DNA of 64,000 nucleotides, taken from assembly GCA_025454915.1 (NCBI GenBank), contig JALONN010000002.1, forward strand, positions 62,001-126,000, written 5' to 3'. This stretch comes from Raineya sp. (lineage in GTDB: Bacteria > Bacteroidota > Bacteroidia > Cytophagales > Thermonemataceae). Under the pieces are notes generated by a model. It ran no database searches and was not told the origin of the DNA. It was given only the letters and a program-made list of their open reading frames with translations. The stretch's first letter is position 1. Each line of letters opens with the position of its first letter. This document shows, one piece after another, positions 1-7,048 of the stretch. The position numbers and the translations under genes were made by a program.

Positions 1-207
1 TAAAATAACACAAGTTAAGCTGGAGAGCATTCTTTTAAACTTGGCTTTGTTTTCGAGAAATCGGGCAATAGGTAAAAGTAACATTGCCACTAAACCTGCA
101 AATGAAAGAGGTTTGAGGAAGCTACCAGCTATATACATAGCTCCTACAGAAAGAAATAGGAGTAATAGGAAAGAATTAATACGATTGTTAAGCGATAATT
201 GAGCCAT
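1..207 (-). CDS. AI-2E family transporter (PerM/UPF0118), N-terminal part
   Basis: This is the first 69 codons of a minus-strand gene that runs off the left edge; the frame is open to base 1. The protein starts with a short polar stretch (MAQLSLNNRINS), then a hydrophobic segment, a second hydrophobic segment and a basic region with PIARFLE. This order of two closely spaced membrane helices followed by a charged RxLE segment is typical of the AI-2E/PerM family of polytopic permeases, which export small molecules or act in ion homeostasis. The ATG at 205-207 is the only sensible start. Only the N-terminus is seen, so the family call rests on a short stretch and the substrate is unknown. Confidence 0.6.
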   Translation of the reverse strand, partial: MAQLSLNNRINSFLLLLFLSVGAMYIAGSFLKPLSFAGLVAMLLLPIARFLENKAKFKRMLSSLTCVIL

Positions 208-272
208 AAGGTTTTATTTTATTCACTGATTTAGTAAATATTGCTCAATTATCAAAATGGCTTACGAAAAAA

Positions 273-962
273 TTATAATGGAGATGTTGTAACTTTAATA
301 TTACTTCGTTTCTGAATGAGCTTTAAAGACCAGTAAACCATATTCAAAAATATTCCCATCAGAATTGTAATTCCCCATGCTTTAGGATGGGCAAAAGGAT
401 TTAAAAATCTGTCTGCTATATCAGAAAGTAGGGCATAGGGCTTTTGGATAATATCCCAGCTGTTCCATCTTAAGAAACGACCTAAATATACTCCAAAACT
501 TGCTAAAAATAAGATTGCTACACAGACAATTGTAGCCCAAAGGGGTTTTATCTTTTTTGACAAAATACGTTCAATATCTGAAAGGCTTAACATACCAAAC
601 AACAGCCCCGTCCATGCAAAAGATAAAATAAGCATCAAATCGAACCATTTCGGAACAGAGGATTTGAGTCTTAAATGAAAAAGATCCGTAAGTATATAAG
701 GGGCATTGGGAAAAAATAAAAGCCAAGTGCCTAAAACAACCAATGTCAGAAATTTATTTTTTTGTAAATGTGGATAAATTATTAAAAGACTACTCAATGC
801 CCAAGGAACAAAAGAAAGAAATAGATTCCAATTTAGGAACAAAAAAGTTTTAGTATCAGTATAAACAAACCTAAAAACAGAAATTCCTAAACAAAAGAAG
901 CTGAACATAGCTAAAAAGATAGTTTCTTGAAGTTTGTTCGATTTTTGGAGTTCGTTTAGCAT
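273..962 (-). CDS. DUF1361 domain-containing integral membrane protein
   Basis: This is a 229-residue polytopic membrane protein with about six or seven hydrophobic segments. The central motif LLFFPNAPYILTDLFHL, followed by WFDLMLILSFAWTG, is characteristic of DUF1361; no biochemical role is established for the family. I start the gene at the ATG at 960-962, because the upstream alternative (1011-1013) is a TTG well inside the preceding gene. From this ATG the gene overlaps the dgkA stop by seven bases (ATGCTAA), so the two genes are probably translationally coupled. Its link with a lipid kinase suggests an envelope role, which is inference. Confidence 0.8.
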   Translation of the reverse strand: MLNELQKSNKLQETIFLAMFSFFCLGISVFRFVYTDTKTFLFLNWNLFLSFVPWALSSLLIIYPHLQKNKFLTLVVLGTWLLFFPNAPYILTDLFHLRLKSSVPKWFDLMLILSFAWTGLLFGMLSLSDIERILSKKIKPLWATIVCVAILFLASFGVYLGRFLRWNSWDIIQKPYALLSDIADRFLNPFAHPKAWGITILMGIFLNMVYWSLKLIQKRSNIKVTTSPL

Positions 963-1333
963 AGTTTTAAAATTTTTGGAATAAAAATAACTAACCCTAC
1001 TATCAACGCACAAATGGCACTTATTAGTACAGCAGATGCAGCTAAATCTTTTACTTTTTTGATAGCGTCCTGCTTCTCTTTGGTGATAAAATCTGCGAGA
1101 TTTTCAATGGCAGAATTAACTGTTTCCATAGCAAAAACAAAGCCAATTGCAAATATGAGGGCTATCCACTCAGATGTAGAAATGTCAAGCCAAGCTCCTA
1201 AAACAACCACAAATATTGTTGCAACGGCATGAATACGAGCATTATGTTCTTCTTTGATTAAAATTTTGAGACCATTAAAGGCATATCCAAAACTTTTGAG
1301 GCGTTTGGTAATTGAGAAAGGCTCATTTTTCAT
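956..1333 (-). CDS. dgkA: Diacylglycerol/undecaprenol kinase family protein
   Basis: This is a 125-residue inner-membrane lipid kinase that phosphorylates diacylglycerol or undecaprenol with ATP. The family signature is visible: an N-terminal amphipathic region with E28/E29 and N31, then ETVNSAIENLADF at 70-82 and the KVKDLAASAVL helix at 93-103, with three transmembrane helices. Length and residues match the trimeric DgkA family; Gram-positive members of the family are undecaprenol kinases, so the lipid substrate cannot be decided from sequence. It precedes and overlaps the DUF1361 gene by seven bases. A strong terminator at 1359-1391 separates it from the TonB receptor gene upstream, so it probably has its own promoter in the short gap. 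Confidence 0.9.
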   Translation of the reverse strand: MKNEPFSITKRLKSFGYAFNGLKILIKEEHNARIHAVATIFVVVLGAWLDISTSEWIALIFAIGFVFAMETVNSAIENLADFITKEKQDAIKKVKDLAASAVLISAICALIVGLVIFIPKILKLC

Positions 1334-1358
1334 GGTTCAATATTTTGAATACAATCTA

Positions 1359-1391
1359 TAAAAAAAGCAAGCAGATTGTGCTGCTTGCTTC
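1359..1391 (-). terminator. Rho-independent terminator of the thiamine-regulated TonB receptor gene
   Basis: On the minus strand a perfect 10-bp stem (AAGCAAGCAG / CTGCTTGCTT, loop of six bases) runs directly into a T-tract. It lies 30 bases past the receptor stop and 26 bases before the dgkA start, so it should end the riboswitch transcript before dgkA. Confidence 0.85.
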
Positions 1392-1420
1392 ATAAAAATA
1401 GTTTTGTAGTGAATATAAAG

Positions 1421-3817
1421 TTAAAACTTCAAACCAACATTGATTAAGAAGTTTGTACCTGCCTGTGGATAATAGTAGTTTTCCCATGTTCTCTGACCAT
1501 TCAAAAAGTAGCTGAATGTATAACCATTGGGTTCATATTCTTCATTGAGAATATTATTGACAAGAAGGCTAATCTGTAAAGCTTTTAATCCTTTAGCAGG
1601 CTTATAAGTATAAGACAAACGAACATCATTCACAAAAAATGCTTGCAGACTTCTTTCTTCGTTTTGTGTATTGTCTAAATATTGTTTACCAACATATTTA
1701 GAAAGGAGTGTCAATTCCAAACTTTCATCGCCTAAAGGCTTAAAAACAAACTGATTAGCCCCTATAAAACGAGGTGAAAAAGCTAAATCGGGATTTTTGT
1801 AAGTATTCTGGATTTGCCCTCCATTGTCATAGTCGTCAATAAACTCTGTAAATTCATTGATTTTATTTTGACTAAAAGTGGCATTGGCTTGCCATGTAAA
1901 ATACTTAGAAACAGCCCAATTTCCTTCCAACTCAATTCCTAAACGTCTGCTACTGGGTACATTGGTACGAATATAAGCCCCTACATCATTTACTTTACCT
2001 GTTAAAATCAATTCATTCTGATACTGCATCAAGAAACCATTAATCTTGAAATTTGCTGCATTGCGAGTTATCTGATAACCCAATTCCAAATTATTAAGTC
2101 TTTCAGCTTTGGGACGACTGGTAGGCGTAGATTCTACGAAATCGTTTCTGTTAGGTTCTCTATGAGCTATTCCCCAAAGAGCATATAATCTGTGTTGCTT
2201 GCCTCCAAAAGAATAATCTAGTCCAGCTTTAGGATTGAAGAAGTTAAATTCTGCATTTTGTTGAGTACTTTGTAAATTTTGGTCAAAACCTAAGAAATTA
2301 TATCCTACCCTTCTGTATTGTAAATCGCCAAAAGCAGAAATTTGCCCATTTTCAAGTTGAAACTCTTTAGAAACTTTTACAAACTGATTCAAATCAGTTT
2401 TGAAAGCATCATTATCGTAATAACGTTGACGAGTATTCTGATTGACAGCAATTTCAGACCAAATAACTTCCCCAAAATGTTTACCTTCATACTTATTCCA
2501 GCCTCCACCATAAATAACATTCCAAGTATTTTTATCATAATTTAGTGAATACACAGTTCCATAATAATGGTTATCAAGCCAACGCCTTCTAATGATATTA
2601 CTTTCTGAAATGGTACTATCTCCAATTGTTACATCAGGTAAACCATATTTAGAAAAGGCATCTTTCTCTTTAAATTCCTCAAAGTAACCAAATCCACGAA
2701 CATAAAACACAGATACATTGGCTGATAAATTATCATTAATTCTGTGGTCTAAAATTCCCTGATAATGATTTTGATTGTAGTTATCCACCTGATTATCATA
2801 TGTATACGGATTGTAAGTTCTGTTTTCTTTCAATATATCTTCTCTTACCCCAAACCAAGCCTGATAAGTACGTTCTTTACCTTGCATCAGATTTAAACGT
2901 AAATTTGTTTTTTTGCCATAATAGCCTCCAGAAAGATATACACCTTGCAAATCAGAAAAAGCTCTATCAATAAAACCATCCGATTTGATTTTGGAAACTC
3001 TTGCATCTACCACAAATTTATTTTCCATCAAGCCAGTAGAAGCTTGTATGGTGTGTTTCCAAGTATTGAAAGAACCCCAAGAATTATTAATTTCTGCTGA
3101 GGGTTTGTCTTGTGGTTTAGAGAAAGTCTGGATATTTAAACTCGCTCCAAAAGCTCCTGCCCCATTGGTGGATGTTCCGACGCCTCTTTGTAAAGAAATA
3201 TTTTGAGCCGAAGAAGCTAAATCAGGGGTATTCACCCAAAAAACACCTTGAGATTCAGCATCGTTGAGGGGAATACCATTGATAGTTGTATTGATACGTG
3301 TTTGGTCTGAACCTCTCACACGAATACCCGTATAGCCTACACCAGCACCAGCATCAGAATTGACTACCACAGAAGGCGTAAAATTAAGTAAAAAAGGCAA
3401 ATCTTGTCCTAAATTCTGTTTGGCAATATCAGATTTTTTGAGTTCTGAGCGGGTTGGCTCAATAATACGACCAATAACAGATATTTCATTGATGGGGATA
3501 ACAATAGGACAATCACATTCACGATCTTCTTCTAATACAATATTTAAAGGAGAAGAAGAAACAGGTATGGTAGTATTTTTATACCCAATGGCAGAAATTA
3601 CTAAAAGATTTTCTTGTGTCACATCTTTTAATTTGAATAGACCATCAAAGTCTGAAACAACACTAATCTTGGTATTATCTTTTACCCAAATAGTAGCACC
3701 AATAACAGGTTCTCCATTTTTATCAACAATTTTTCCAGAAACAGTAAAAGTTTCTTGTGCCATGCTATACAATGGCAACAGCAAGCCTATGAATAGACTT
3801 AAAATTAGTTTTTTCAT
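1421..3817 (-). CDS. TonB-dependent outer-membrane receptor, thiamine-regulated (putative thiamine/precursor uptake)
   Basis: This is a 798-residue TonB-dependent receptor. Residues 1-20 form a signal peptide ending MAQ. Residues about 24-105 are a carboxypeptidase-like regulatory domain (SGKIVDKNGEPVIGATIWV). A plug domain follows at about 125-235 (GIRVRGSDQTRINTTINGIPLNDAE, LQRGVGTSTNGAGAFG), then a long beta-barrel ending in LKF with a terminal aromatic residue. The gene lies directly behind a TPP riboswitch and ends in its own terminator, so it is a single-gene transcript that should be shut off by thiamine pyrophosphate. Riboswitch-linked TonB receptors of Bacteroidota are known as candidate thiamine receptors; the substrate is therefore inferred from regulation, not from the protein. 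No inner-membrane thiamine transporter or thiamine kinase lies beside it. Confidence 0.9.
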   Translation of the reverse strand: MKKLILSLFIGLLLPLYSMAQETFTVSGKIVDKNGEPVIGATIWVKDNTKISVVSDFDGLFKLKDVTQENLLVISAIGYKNTTIPVSSSPLNIVLEEDRECDCPIVIPINEISVIGRIIEPTRSELKKSDIAKQNLGQDLPFLLNFTPSVVVNSDAGAGVGYTGIRVRGSDQTRINTTINGIPLNDAESQGVFWVNTPDLASSAQNISLQRGVGTSTNGAGAFGASLNIQTFSKPQDKPSAEINNSWGSFNTWKHTIQASTGLMENKFVVDARVSKIKSDGFIDRAFSDLQGVYLSGGYYGKKTNLRLNLMQGKERTYQAWFGVREDILKENRTYNPYTYDNQVDNYNQNHYQGILDHRINDNLSANVSVFYVRGFGYFEEFKEKDAFSKYGLPDVTIGDSTISESNIIRRRWLDNHYYGTVYSLNYDKNTWNVIYGGGWNKYEGKHFGEVIWSEIAVNQNTRQRYYDNDAFKTDLNQFVKVSKEFQLENGQISAFGDLQYRRVGYNFLGFDQNLQSTQQNAEFNFFNPKAGLDYSFGGKQHRLYALWGIAHREPNRNDFVESTPTSRPKAERLNNLELGYQITRNAANFKINGFLMQYQNELILTGKVNDVGAYIRTNVPSSRRLGIELEGNWAVSKYFTWQANATFSQNKINEFTEFIDDYDNGGQIQNTYKNPDLAFSPRFIGANQFVFKPLGDESLELTLLSKYVGKQYLDNTQNEERSLQAFFVNDVRLSYTYKPAKGLKALQISLLVNNILNEEYEPNGYTFSYFLNGQRTWENYYYPQAGTNFLINVGLKF

Positions 3818-3842
3818 ATTGTATTTTAAATTATTGAATGAA

Positions 3843-3880
3843 ACATCGGAGCTTCAAGGGGGTAGCTCCACCTTTGATGT
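3843..3880 (-). promoter_or_regulatory. Putative expression-platform hairpin of the TPP riboswitch
   Basis: Between the aptamer and the receptor ATG the minus strand can form a two-part stem: ACATC with GATGT and GGAGCT with AGCTCC, separated by a six-base bulge. Its loop strand CCCTT (around 3855-3859) is also complementary to the AAGGG in the 3' part of the aptamer, so the two structures could exclude one another. There is no T-tract, which argues for control of translation or of a distant pause rather than classical termination. This is inference from base pairing by eye. Confidence 0.4.
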
Positions 3881-3885
3881 ATTCA

Positions 3886-3968
3886 CCTTATACTCCCTTC
3901 GGCAGCATTACCTGCATCAGGTTCGTAGGGTATAATCTCAGCCTGTTATGTTAGGCACCCCTGTTAAT
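3886..3968 (-). promoter_or_regulatory. TPP (THI-box) riboswitch aptamer
   Basis: Read on the minus strand the segment contains the conserved blocks of the thiamine pyrophosphate aptamer in the right order: GGGGTGCC, GGCTGAGA, ACCC, GAACCTGATGCAGGTAATGC and CGAAGGGA. The core pyrimidine-sensing CTGAGA and the pyrophosphate-sensing GAACCTGAT...GGTAATGC elements are intact. It precedes the TonB receptor gene by about 70 bases and follows a promoter at 3976-4008. TPP binding should lower receptor expression. Confidence 0.95.
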
Positions 3969-3975
3969 TTTTGTG

Positions 3976-4008
3976 CAAAGGTAGTGTTACTTTTAGATAA
4001 CTACCAAA
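3976..4008 (-). promoter_or_regulatory. Bacteroidota-type promoter for the TPP riboswitch transcript
   Basis: On the minus strand TTTG (4005-4008) is followed after 21 bases by TACCTTTG (3976-3983), an exact fit to the Bacteroidota -33/-7 pattern TTTG-N19-21-TAnnTTTG. Transcription would start about seven bases further on, immediately before the riboswitch aptamer, which is the expected geometry. Confidence 0.7.
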
Positions 4009-4037
4009 GAAAATATTTTTTAATTTTTAAAATCTAT

Positions 4038-4064
4038 TATTAAAAATCTGGCAAACAGGTTTTT
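4038..4064 (-). terminator. Likely terminator after the D-2-hydroxyacid dehydrogenase gene
   Basis: On the minus strand AAAACCTG, a five-base loop and CAGATTTT form an 8-bp stem with one G-T pair, followed by TTAATAAT. It overlaps the stop codon of the dehydrogenase gene and would end the operon that begins near 6960. The stem is short, so confidence is moderate. Confidence 0.5.
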
Positions 4065-4998
4065 AATTTGAATTCTGGAGATAATGAATGATTTTGTGAG
4101 CCAGCGTTTCGCTTATTTTCTTGTAAGATTCTACTGTCCAGCCGGCAACATGAGGACTTAAAATTACATTGGGAAAAGAAATAAGGGTGTTAAAAATGGC
4201 TTCTTGCTCTTGGGTTAGCGTATTTAGTTTTTCATTTTCTAAAACGTCTAAACCTGCTCCTAAAATCCTCCCAGTTTGCAAACCAAGGCAAACAGCTTCT
4301 AAATCAACTACTTCGCCTCTTGAAGAATTGATAAGCCAAAAAGGTTTTTGACATTTCTCTAAAAACTCTTTGTTAAACATTTTTCGGCTTGTATCGTCTA
4401 AGGATACATGGAAAGAAATAATATCAGCTTTTATCCAAATTTCTTCTAAAGAGCTTTCTTTAGCAAAATTATTTCCATAAAAAGGATTTTTATCATACGC
4501 CAGAATGGTAGTATCGAAGCCCATCAGACGTTTGGCAAACTCTTTACCTGTATTGCCATAACCAATAATGCCCACTGTTTTTCCTTTGAGTTCTGTGCCT
4601 CTGTTGGCTTCTCGAAGCCAGATTTTTTTACGGACTTCTTCGTTTGCAGTAGGAATTTTATTAAGAATACCCAAAAGCAAAGCCATACAATGCTCTGCAA
4701 CGGCATCTCTGTTGCCTTCAGGAGCATTAATGAGTGTAATATTTCTTTTTTGAGCTTCTTCTACATCAATGTTATCCATTCCAGAGCCAGCCCTCCCAAC
4801 TATTTGAAGTTCGGAGGCTTTTTCTAAGAAAATTCTATCTATTTGAATTTTACTTCTTACTATTAAACCTGTATATTCTGGAATAATTTCAAAAATCACA
4901 TCTTTCTGTATATCAGGCTGATATGAAAAAATAATATTGTTTTGCTCAAAAGATTCAAGCAAATAAGGGTGAACATCGTCAATGATTAAGAACTTCAT
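4063..4998 (-). CDS. D-2-hydroxyacid dehydrogenase (phosphoglycerate dehydrogenase-like, short form)
   Basis: This is a 311-residue NAD-dependent D-isomer-specific 2-hydroxyacid dehydrogenase. The Rossmann motif GIIGYGNTG is at about residues 143-151, and the catalytic Arg (NSSRGEVVD), Glu (GLDVLENE) and His (SPHVAGW) segments follow in order. It lacks the C-terminal ACT/regulatory domains of long SerA enzymes, so it may be a short-form phosphoglycerate dehydrogenase of serine synthesis or an enzyme for another hydroxyacid. I chose the ATG at 4996-4998, which overlaps the stop of the preceding lipoprotein gene as ATGA; the longer alternative lies inside that gene. No serC or serB is adjacent. 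Confidence 0.85.
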   Translation of the reverse strand: MKFLIIDDVHPYLLESFEQNNIIFSYQPDIQKDVIFEIIPEYTGLIVRSKIQIDRIFLEKASELQIVGRAGSGMDNIDVEEAQKRNITLINAPEGNRDAVAEHCMALLLGILNKIPTANEEVRKKIWLREANRGTELKGKTVGIIGYGNTGKEFAKRLMGFDTTILAYDKNPFYGNNFAKESSLEEIWIKADIISFHVSLDDTSRKMFNKEFLEKCQKPFWLINSSRGEVVDLEAVCLGLQTGRILGAGLDVLENEKLNTLTQEQEAIFNTLISFPNVILSPHVAGWTVESYKKISETLAHKIIHYLQNSN

Positions 4999-5273
4999 TT
5001 GATTGTAAAGCACTCACCTAAAATTTTATCTTCAGCATTTTTATCAATAGCACTTAGATTTTCATAATTTGCTTCAGCTTTTCCAGCCATACAAGCACAT
5101 AATTTGTTCATATCTGTACCATCCGCTTTCATAGCATCATCTTTACTGTACTTTTCTACACAGTTTTTAACATATTTTTCTTTCTCTTTAGCATCCCAAG
5201 CTCCTTTTTTGCTATTAGAGCCACAACTTGCTAAAGCGATGATACAAACTACAAAATACAATACTTTTTTCAT
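4995..5273 (-). CDS. Small cysteine-containing lipoprotein of unknown function
   Basis: This encodes a 92-residue protein with a lipoprotein signal peptide (MKKVLYF..., lipobox LASC), so it is probably anchored in the outer membrane. The mature part is charged and has four more cysteines (NCVEK, LCACM, GECF), a spacing that could form two disulfides or bind a metal. The ATG at 5271-5273 is chosen because it gives a proper signal peptide; upstream in-frame starts lie in the ABC ATPase gene. The gene is 16 bases behind the ABC ATPase and overlaps the dehydrogenase start by four bases. I do not recognise a named family. Confidence 0.7.
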   Translation of the reverse strand: MKKVLYFVVCIIALASCGSNSKKGAWDAKEKEKYVKNCVEKYSKDDAMKADGTDMNKLCACMAGKAEANYENLSAIDKNAEDKILGECFTIK

Positions 5274-5289
5274 GGGTAATGATGATTTA

Positions 5290-6222
5290 TTAAACTTTGG
5301 CTTCTGCTTCTTGAGGCAAACCACCCACCAATTTAATGAAAATATCGTTCATGGTAGGAATATTTTCTTGAAAATTATGTATTTCAACCTGACTAATTAG
5401 GTGTCCTAATAAATCATTTGCTTTAATAGAAGAATCTAGACCAATTAAAGCATCTCTTGTACCATCTTCATGTTCATGATGGTTGATGATGTTCATACCT
5501 TGAGGTAAGGTTTGCAGATTACCACTATAAGATATTTTGTAGGTATTACTTTTATATTGATTTTTTATTTCTTTCGTTTTTCCATCTAAAATTTTCTTAG
5601 AACGATTAATCAGGGCAATGTGGTCACACAGTTCTTCCACAGATTCCATTCGGTGAGTAGAAAATAGAATAGTAATGCCTTTTTTCTTGAGTTCAAGAAT
5701 CTCATTCTTAATGATTTCAGCATTTACAGGATCAAAACCAGAGAAAGGCTCATCCAATATTAAAAATTTGGGTTCGTGTAATACGGTTGCTACAAACTGA
5801 ACTTTTTGTTGCATCCCTTTAGATAAGTCTTCTATGTTTTTTTCTGACCAACCTTTCATATCCAATCGTTCAACCCAATATAGAATACGCTTTTTAGCTT
5901 CCTGAGCACTTAATCCTTTAAGTTGAGCTAAATAAATAAGTTGCTCACCAACTTTCATTTTTTTGTAGAGTCCTCGTTCTTCAGGTAGATAACCCATTTG
6001 GTTTACATGCTGAGGAGTTAATTTTTGTCCATCAAAATATATTTCACCCATATCCAGACTAATGATTTGAGTAATAGTTCGGATAAGAGTCGTCTTTCCT
6101 GCTCCGTTTGGTCCTAATAAACCAAAAATTTTGTTGCTTGGAATTTCCAAACTAACGTTATCCAAAGCCTTATGATTTGCATATTGTTTACTTACATTCC
6201 TAACACTCAGAATAGAACTCAT
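5290..6222 (-). CDS. ABC transporter ATP-binding protein (NatA/YhaQ type, DUF4162 C-terminus)
   Basis: This is a 310-residue ATPase of an ABC-2 type exporter. Walker A (GPNGAGKT, 37-44), the signature (LSKGM, 133-137), Walker B (FLILDE, 153-158) and the H-loop His190 are all intact. The region after 215 is the DUF4162-like extension found in NatA/EcsA/YhaQ-type subunits. Such subunits normally sit beside a membrane permease gene, but none is present here or elsewhere in this window in a suitable position. It lies between a TPR lipoprotein gene (27-base gap) and a small lipoprotein gene (16-base gap) in one apparent operon. It resembles GldA only at the general family level. Confidence 0.88.
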   Translation of the reverse strand: MSSILSVRNVSKQYANHKALDNVSLEIPSNKIFGLLGPNGAGKTTLIRTITQIISLDMGEIYFDGQKLTPQHVNQMGYLPEERGLYKKMKVGEQLIYLAQLKGLSAQEAKKRILYWVERLDMKGWSEKNIEDLSKGMQQKVQFVATVLHEPKFLILDEPFSGFDPVNAEIIKNEILELKKKGITILFSTHRMESVEELCDHIALINRSKKILDGKTKEIKNQYKSNTYKISYSGNLQTLPQGMNIINHHEHEDGTRDALIGLDSSIKANDLLGHLISQVEIHNFQENIPTMNDIFIKLVGGLPQEAEAKV

Positions 6223-6249
6223 GGCGTATGATGATTGGTTTTGTGTGTA

Positions 6250-6960
6250 TTATTTACAAATAGTTGTTTTTAACTCTTTGGCTTGTGTATCTCCAAGTTT
6301 TTGAGCTTCTTCTAAATTCTTACAAGCCTCTTCGGGTTTGTTTAAACGAATAAGCACTTGTCCTAAATTTAAATATGCTTTTACATATTTTTTATCTAAA
6401 TCAATAACCTTCTTGAAATTCGTTTCAGCTTCTTGTAGAGAGGTGTCATCTCCTTTTTCAAAGAAAATATTCCCTAAATTATAAAAAGCATTTTTATTTG
6501 TTGGATTAAGAACGCAAGCTTGTTTAAAATCTTGTATTGCTTGGTCTAAATTATTGAGCTGATATTGCAATACCCCTCTATTAAGGTATAAATCAGCCGT
6601 TTTAGGAGATAGCTTAATGGCTTCATTGTAGTCTTTGAGGGCTTCAGGCATTTGTTTGAGAGCTTTTTTGAGCTCTGCTCTGTTAAAATATGGTTTGTAA
6701 TCATTAGGTGTGAGTTCTATAGCCTGAGAATAATCCAGTATGGCATCATTGTATTTTCCAAGCTCAAAAAGAGCTACTCCACGAGCATTAAATGCTTCAG
6801 CATTTTTAGCGTCTTTTTCAATAGCTTTGTTTAAAAGCTGAATAGCTTCTTCAAAACGCTGTTCTTTCATTAAGTTTCGGCTTTTTTCTAAAAGTTCTTT
6901 AGAAGAGCTTCCACAAGAAAATAGTGTACAGAATACAAAATATATTAAGATTTTTTTCAT
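6250..6960 (-). CDS. TPR-repeat lipoprotein
   Basis: This is a 236-residue lipoprotein with the lipobox LFSC near residue 16, followed by about five tetratricopeptide repeats (for example AEAFNARGVALFELGKYNDAILDYSQAIEL). The last repeat ends with EEACKNLEEAQKLGD and a terminal cysteine, an arrangement shared with the TPR protein at 11096-11935, so the two are paralogues. TPR domains bind other proteins; the partner is unknown. The gene heads the operon with the ABC ATPase, small lipoprotein and dehydrogenase, and has a good promoter at 6979-7010. Confidence 0.85.
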   Translation of the reverse strand: MKKILIYFVFCTLFSCGSSSKELLEKSRNLMKEQRFEEAIQLLNKAIEKDAKNAEAFNARGVALFELGKYNDAILDYSQAIELTPNDYKPYFNRAELKKALKQMPEALKDYNEAIKLSPKTADLYLNRGVLQYQLNNLDQAIQDFKQACVLNPTNKNAFYNLGNIFFEKGDDTSLQEAETNFKKVIDLDKKYVKAYLNLGQVLIRLNKPEEACKNLEEAQKLGDTQAKELKTTICK

Positions 6961-6978
6961 GGTTGAGTACTAAAAACA

Positions 6979-7010
6979 CAAATGTAAAGCAAAAAAATAC
7001 CTTTGCCAAA
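6979..7010 (-). promoter_or_regulatory. Promoter for the TPR-lipoprotein/ABC ATPase operon
   Basis: On the minus strand TTTG (7007-7010) and TACATTTG (6979-6986) are separated by 20 bases, an exact match to the Bacteroidota pattern. The first transcribed base would lie near 6972, giving a leader of about a dozen bases. The -33 element sits within the terminator hairpin of the upstream gene. Confidence 0.6.
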
Positions 7011-7026
7011 TAACTGACAAAGGTAT
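6990..7026 (-). terminator. Terminator of the large TPR protein gene
   Basis: On the minus strand ATACCTTTG and CAAAGGTAT form a perfect 9-bp stem with a 12-base loop, followed by a run of seven T. It starts 22 bases after the stop of the 580-residue TPR protein. Confidence 0.85.
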
Positions 7027-7048
7027 CATTTTGTTGTTTTATAGAAAA

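Noticed and set aside
5290..6222. Assignment as gldA
   Set aside because: The ATPase has a DUF4162-type C-terminus and NatA/YhaQ-like features, and it is far from gldG, so the gld assignment is not supported.
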